Source: a bacterium (GTDB lineage Bacteria; Bacillota; Clostridia; Oscillospirales; Oscillospiraceae). Taken from it: a stretch of DNA of 16,815 bases. The notes beneath the pieces are model-generated. The model searched no databases and was not told the DNA's origin. It was given only the letters and a program-made list of their open reading frames with translations. The position numbers and the translations under genes are program-made. Below are positions 15,158 through 16,815 of this stretch, in pieces. The first letter of the stretch is position 1. Each line of letters opens with the position of its first letter. Location: the NCBI GenBank assembly GCA_004560305.1, contig SFVI01000023.1:1-16815 (forward strand), read 5' to 3'.

Positions 15158-16114
15158 ATGAACATTGGCATCGATCACGGCTACTACGCCATCAAGACAC
15201 GACACTGTTCTTTCCCAGCCGGTCTTACAGCCTACGGCAGTCACGAACCTTACACCCGCCAGGGGCTCCTTGAGTCCGGCGGGTGTTTTTTTGTTTGCGG
15301 AACCGGTCGGCAGCCGATTCAGCGCGACAAAACCATCAACGACAACTACTACCTGCTGACGCTGGCTGCATTAGCGCAGGAAATCCGCAGTCGGGGCGCG
15401 CCCACCGAGTGTACGATTCGAATCGCGGCGGGTCTGCCGCTGACCAGCTATGGCCGGGATAAGCCGAAGTTCCGCAGCTATCTGCTTCGGCCTTCCCAGC
15501 CGGTTCAGTTCCGCTACGAGGGTGTGGAATACAGCATCACCATCGCGGATGTGCAGCTGTTTCCCCAGGGCTTTGCGGCCCTGATGGCTGAGCCGGATCT
15601 GCTGACCGACGAACCGTCGCTGCTGCTCATGGACATCGGCGGCTGGACGGTGGACCTGATGCGGATCGACAACGCCCTGCCGGCAGCTGAAACGGCACAC
15701 AGTCTGGAACTGGGAATGATCCGCTGCATCGATGAGATCCGGGAGCGGGTCCGCCAGGAAACAGGACTTTCGCTTACCGATGCCCAGATCGAACAGATAC
15801 TGGCAGGCCAGCCCTGCAGCCTGGCAGACGAGGTGCGCAGCATCGTGAACAAACAGGGCCGGCTGTACACCGAGCGTTTGTTCTCCGCAGTCATGGAAGC
15901 GGGCTTCGACCTTCATGCGATGCCGCTGGTTATGCTGGGCGGTGGGGCTTGTATCGTAAACCGCCACGTCAGCCCCAAAGATGGCCTGTGCCGCGTGATT
16001 CCGCTGCTGGATGACCGGGTGAACGCCATCGGTTTTGAGCGCGCTTTGGGGCGCGTTCAGGGCGCGGTGAGCGAGGGGGGAAACGGCCACAATACGTTTT
16101 CCGGCCGCAACTGA
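15158..16114 (+). CDS. parM: ParM/StbA-family actin-like segregation ATPase
   Basis: A 318-aa actin-fold protein, the filament-forming motor of type II plasmid or element partition. Motifs are phosphate-1 loop NIGIDHGYYAIK (2-13), phosphate-2 loop MDIGGWTVDL (158-167) and adenosine motif MLGGGA (259-264). Length is normal. It would polymerise with ATP in the cytoplasm and push apart DNA copies bound by a ParR adaptor. The ATG has GAGGA 7-8 nt upstream. Two oddities are listed separately. A terminator-like hairpin lies inside codons about 32-45. The last codons also contain G-GGG-GGA, where a -1 shift would swap the final ten residues for a ParR-like domain. Its presence marks this end of the window as plasmid- or ICE-derived. 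Confidence 0.85.
   Translation: MNIGIDHGYYAIKTRHCSFPAGLTAYGSHEPYTRQGLLESGGCFFVCGTGRQPIQRDKTINDNYYLLTLAALAQEIRSRGAPTECTIRIAAGLPLTSYGRDKPKFRSYLLRPSQPVQFRYEGVEYSITIADVQLFPQGFAALMAEPDLLTDEPSLLLMDIGGWTVDLMRIDNALPAAETAHSLELGMIRCIDEIRERVRQETGLSLTDAQIEQILAGQPCSLADEVRSIVNKQGRLYTERLFSAVMEAGFDLHAMPLVMLGGGACIVNRHVSPKDGLCRVIPLLDDRVNAIGFERALGRVQGAVSEGGNGHNTFSGRN
15252..15292 (+). terminator. terminator-like hairpin inside parM
   Basis: A perfect 9-bp stem, ACACCCGCC (15252-15260) with GGCGGGTGT (15278-15286), is followed by a run of seven T (15286-15292). The 17-nt loop can form further pairs (CTC with GAG). By shape it is a textbook intrinsic terminator, yet it lies about 95 bp inside an open coding frame. 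Translating ribosomes would disrupt it, so it could act as an attenuator when parM is poorly translated. It may also be a coincidence of codons. Confidence 0.5.
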
Positions 16115-16137
16115 GTATCCCGGATCACCGGAAAGCG
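16075..16137 (+). promoter_or_regulatory. candidate -1 ribosomal frameshift site
   Basis: The parM frame reads GAG GGG GGA AAC, giving the slippery heptamer G GGG GGA at 16075-16081. A stem of 10 bp with one G-T pair, CGTTTTCCGG (16095-16104) and CCGGAAAGCG (16128-16137), begins 13 nt downstream; its 23-nt loop includes the parM stop codon. A -1 slip continues into the ParR-like frame. The spacer is longer than the usual 5-9 nt. A homopolymer length change is the main alternative. Confidence 0.45.
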
Positions 16138-16254
16138 TGGGCCTATCTGCAGCAGATGCCGGCAAACCAGCGCAAGGATTTTCTGGTCAGGGCGATCCTG
16201 GCCGAGGAACAACGGGATGCGTTCAAGCATATCGAGATTAAATTTAATGAATAA
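16081..16254 (+). CDS. ParR-like small ribbon-helix-helix frame, start unresolved
   Basis: From 16081 to the TAA at 16252-16254 this frame encodes 57 residues starting KRPQYVFRPQLS. They can be read as a short beta strand (QYVFRPQLS), helix (DHRKAWAYLQQMP) and helix (QRKDFLVRAILAEEQR), the layout of ParR-type ribbon-helix-helix DNA-binding domains. Its position right after parM also fits the adaptor of a ParMRC system. The frame is open from 16039, but no ATG, GTG or TTG occurs before ATG 16156, which would remove the strand and most of helix 1. Either it is made as a -1 fusion to ParM (about 365 aa) or the six-G tract has lost a base. The tail after helix 2 is short for a ParR. Family assignment is inference from pattern and context. 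Confidence 0.5.
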   Translation, partial: KRPQYVFRPQLSIPDHRKAWAYLQQMPANQRKDFLVRAILAEEQRDAFKHIEIKFNE

Positions 16255-16303
16255 GGGTAACCGCCCACCGAAAGGACGTCTTGCGCACCCCAACCCTCCA
16301 TGA

Positions 16304-16315
16304 GAGAATATTCTC
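16304..16315. repeat. 12-bp perfect palindrome in the IS66 leader
   Basis: GAGAATATTCTC reads the same on both strands. It lies about 70 bp upstream of the tnpA start and may be an operator or part of the IS end structure. No further support. Confidence 0.4.
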
Positions 16316-16331
16316 AACCGGAGAAAACCCA

Positions 16332-16365
16332 TTGAGTGTTTTCAGAGTCCTCTAAAAACGCTCAA
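16332..16365 (+). promoter_or_regulatory. hairpin in the tnpA leader
   Basis: TTGAGTGTTTT (16332-16342) pairs with AAAACGCTCAA (16355-16365), an 11-bp stem with one G-T wobble and a 12-nt loop. It ends about 10 nt before the AAAGGAG ribosome binding site of tnpA, so it could limit transposase synthesis from read-through transcripts. Confidence 0.4.
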
Positions 16366-16387
16366 AAATCTCAAAGGAGACACCCTC

Positions 16388-16578
16388 ATGGAACAAAACA
16401 CACTGGCAGTGCGGGAGCAGCAGTGGCTGGAAACCATCCAGACCGCAAAGAAAAGCGGTCTGCCGGTAAACCAATGGTGCCATGAAAACGGCATTGCAGA
16501 ATCCACCTTCTACCGCTGGCAGCAAAGGATTCGTCAGCATTTGCCGGGTTCCGCAGAACCGACAGCGGCAGGCGCTGC
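16388..16578 (+). pseudogene. tnpA: IS66 accessory protein TnpA, truncated
   Basis: The first 55-60 codons match the N-terminal half of IS66 TnpA: a helix-turn-helix region with WLETIQTAKKSGLPVNQWC and ENGIAESTFYRWQQRIRQ. This protein is needed with TnpB and TnpC for transposition of IS66 elements. The ATG has AAAGGAG 8 nt upstream and appears intact. After about codon 60 the frame continues only because it reads tnpB DNA in the wrong frame, to a stop near 16690. The C-terminal half is lost in a deletion whose junction lies around 16560-16582. Confidence 0.75.
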
Positions 16579-16776
16579 GACAGGATCAAGGCTCTGCTGT
16601 GGGAGGGCGACGGCTTTGTGTTGCTGTACAAGCGGATCGAGAACGGCGGATTCCAGTGGCCCCGCACAGCACAGGAGATGCGAAACCTGAGCTGGCAGGA
16701 GTTTCGGTGGCTCACAGAGGGGCTTTCGGTGGATCAGCCCAAAGCCAACAAGCCTGTTTCCCACTGCGTTCTGTGA
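16579..16776 (+). pseudogene. tnpB: IS66 Orf2/TnpB, C-terminal remnant
   Basis: In the frame one base back from tnpA, from about 16579 to the TGA at 16774-16776, the translation contains DRIKALLWEGDGFVLLYKRI, then FQWPRT and FRWLTEGLSVDQPK. This is the typical C-terminal part of the IS66 TnpB protein, about 60 of its usual 110-120 residues. No start codon or N-terminal half is present. The reading frame after the junction is undamaged, which suggests a recent and simple deletion. Confidence 0.8.
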
Positions 16777-16792
16777 GGGTAAGTTTTCCACA

Positions 16793-16810
16793 AAAAATCA
16801 GGCGATTTTT
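16793..16810. repeat. short hairpin after tnpB
   Basis: AAAAATC (16793-16799) pairs with GATTTTT (16804-16810) around a 4-nt loop. It sits 16 bp after the tnpB stop, at the place where the tnpB-tnpC gap of an IS66 element would be. With T-rich 3' arm it could be a weak terminator, but the window ends 5 bp later. Confidence 0.3.
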
Positions 16811-16815
16811 GCAGC

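Larger units (their letters stand above)
16257..16815 (+). mobile_element. IS66-family element, left part, internally deleted (continues past window)
   Basis: It begins with GTAACCGCCCACCGAAAGG, which has the GTAA start typical of IS66 left ends, two bases after the TAA of the ParR-like frame. A leader with a palindrome and a hairpin leads to a tnpA start, which runs into the C-terminal part of tnpB. The large transposase gene tnpC, if present, lies beyond the window. The right end and the 8-bp target duplication cannot be checked here. Confidence 0.7.

Noticed and set aside
14859..15161. 100-codon frame between the SDR and parM genes
   Set aside because: It runs through the terminator hairpin, has no ribosome binding site and resembles no known protein.
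1..16815. CRISPR arrays, tRNA or rRNA genes, riboswitches
   Set aside because: No regular repeat-spacer pattern, cloverleaf or known riboswitch core was seen while reading both strands.

Overview
The window looks like chromosomal or integrated-element DNA from a gut-type Firmicute, probably Oscillospiraceae/Ruminococcaceae (Faecalibacterium, Gemmiger or Subdoligranulum-like). This is inferred from GC-rich genes with AAGGAGG-type ribosome binding sites, a GPH symporter and AraC-controlled glycosidase cluster, a Clostridia-type ParM and IS66 pieces. It was not tested by any search.

Layout. Positions 1-478 hold a possible gene tail, a strong terminator and an AT-richer stretch with a degenerate repeat pair but no convincing gene. 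Positions 479-7320, all on the minus strand, read in transcription order as a GH1 beta-glycosidase, an AraC-family regulator, a MATE exporter and a GH78 alpha-L-rhamnosidase. A 241-bp divergent control region follows (7321-7561). Positions 7562-14848, all on the plus strand, encode a GPH-family sugar symporter, a terminator hairpin, then GH2, GH43 (with F5/8C-like and FnIII-like C-terminal parts), a TIM-barrel sugar isomerase/epimerase and an SDR oxidoreductase.

How it may work together. None of the four glycosidases has a visible signal peptide. The simplest reading is that the symporter brings in small intact glycosides, which are trimmed in the cytoplasm by the rhamnosidase, GH1, GH2 and GH43 enzymes. 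The isomerase/epimerase and the SDR would process a released sugar or aglycone, and the MATE pump could expel the aglycone. The AraC protein is the likely local regulator. Plant rhamnosyl-glycosides or pectin-derived oligosaccharides are plausible substrates, but the sequence does not identify one.

After a terminator at about 15.0 kb the character changes to mobile-element DNA. There is a ParM/StbA-like actin ATPase, then a small ParR-like ribbon-helix-helix reading frame with no start codon of its own. It is joined to parM through a G-GGG-GGA slippery heptamer followed by a 10-bp stem-loop, which is a candidate -1 programmed frameshift. parM also carries a terminator-like hairpin with seven Ts inside its coding region. 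Immediately after the ParR-like frame lies the left part of an IS66-family element whose tnpA and tnpB are fused by an internal deletion; the window ends inside it.
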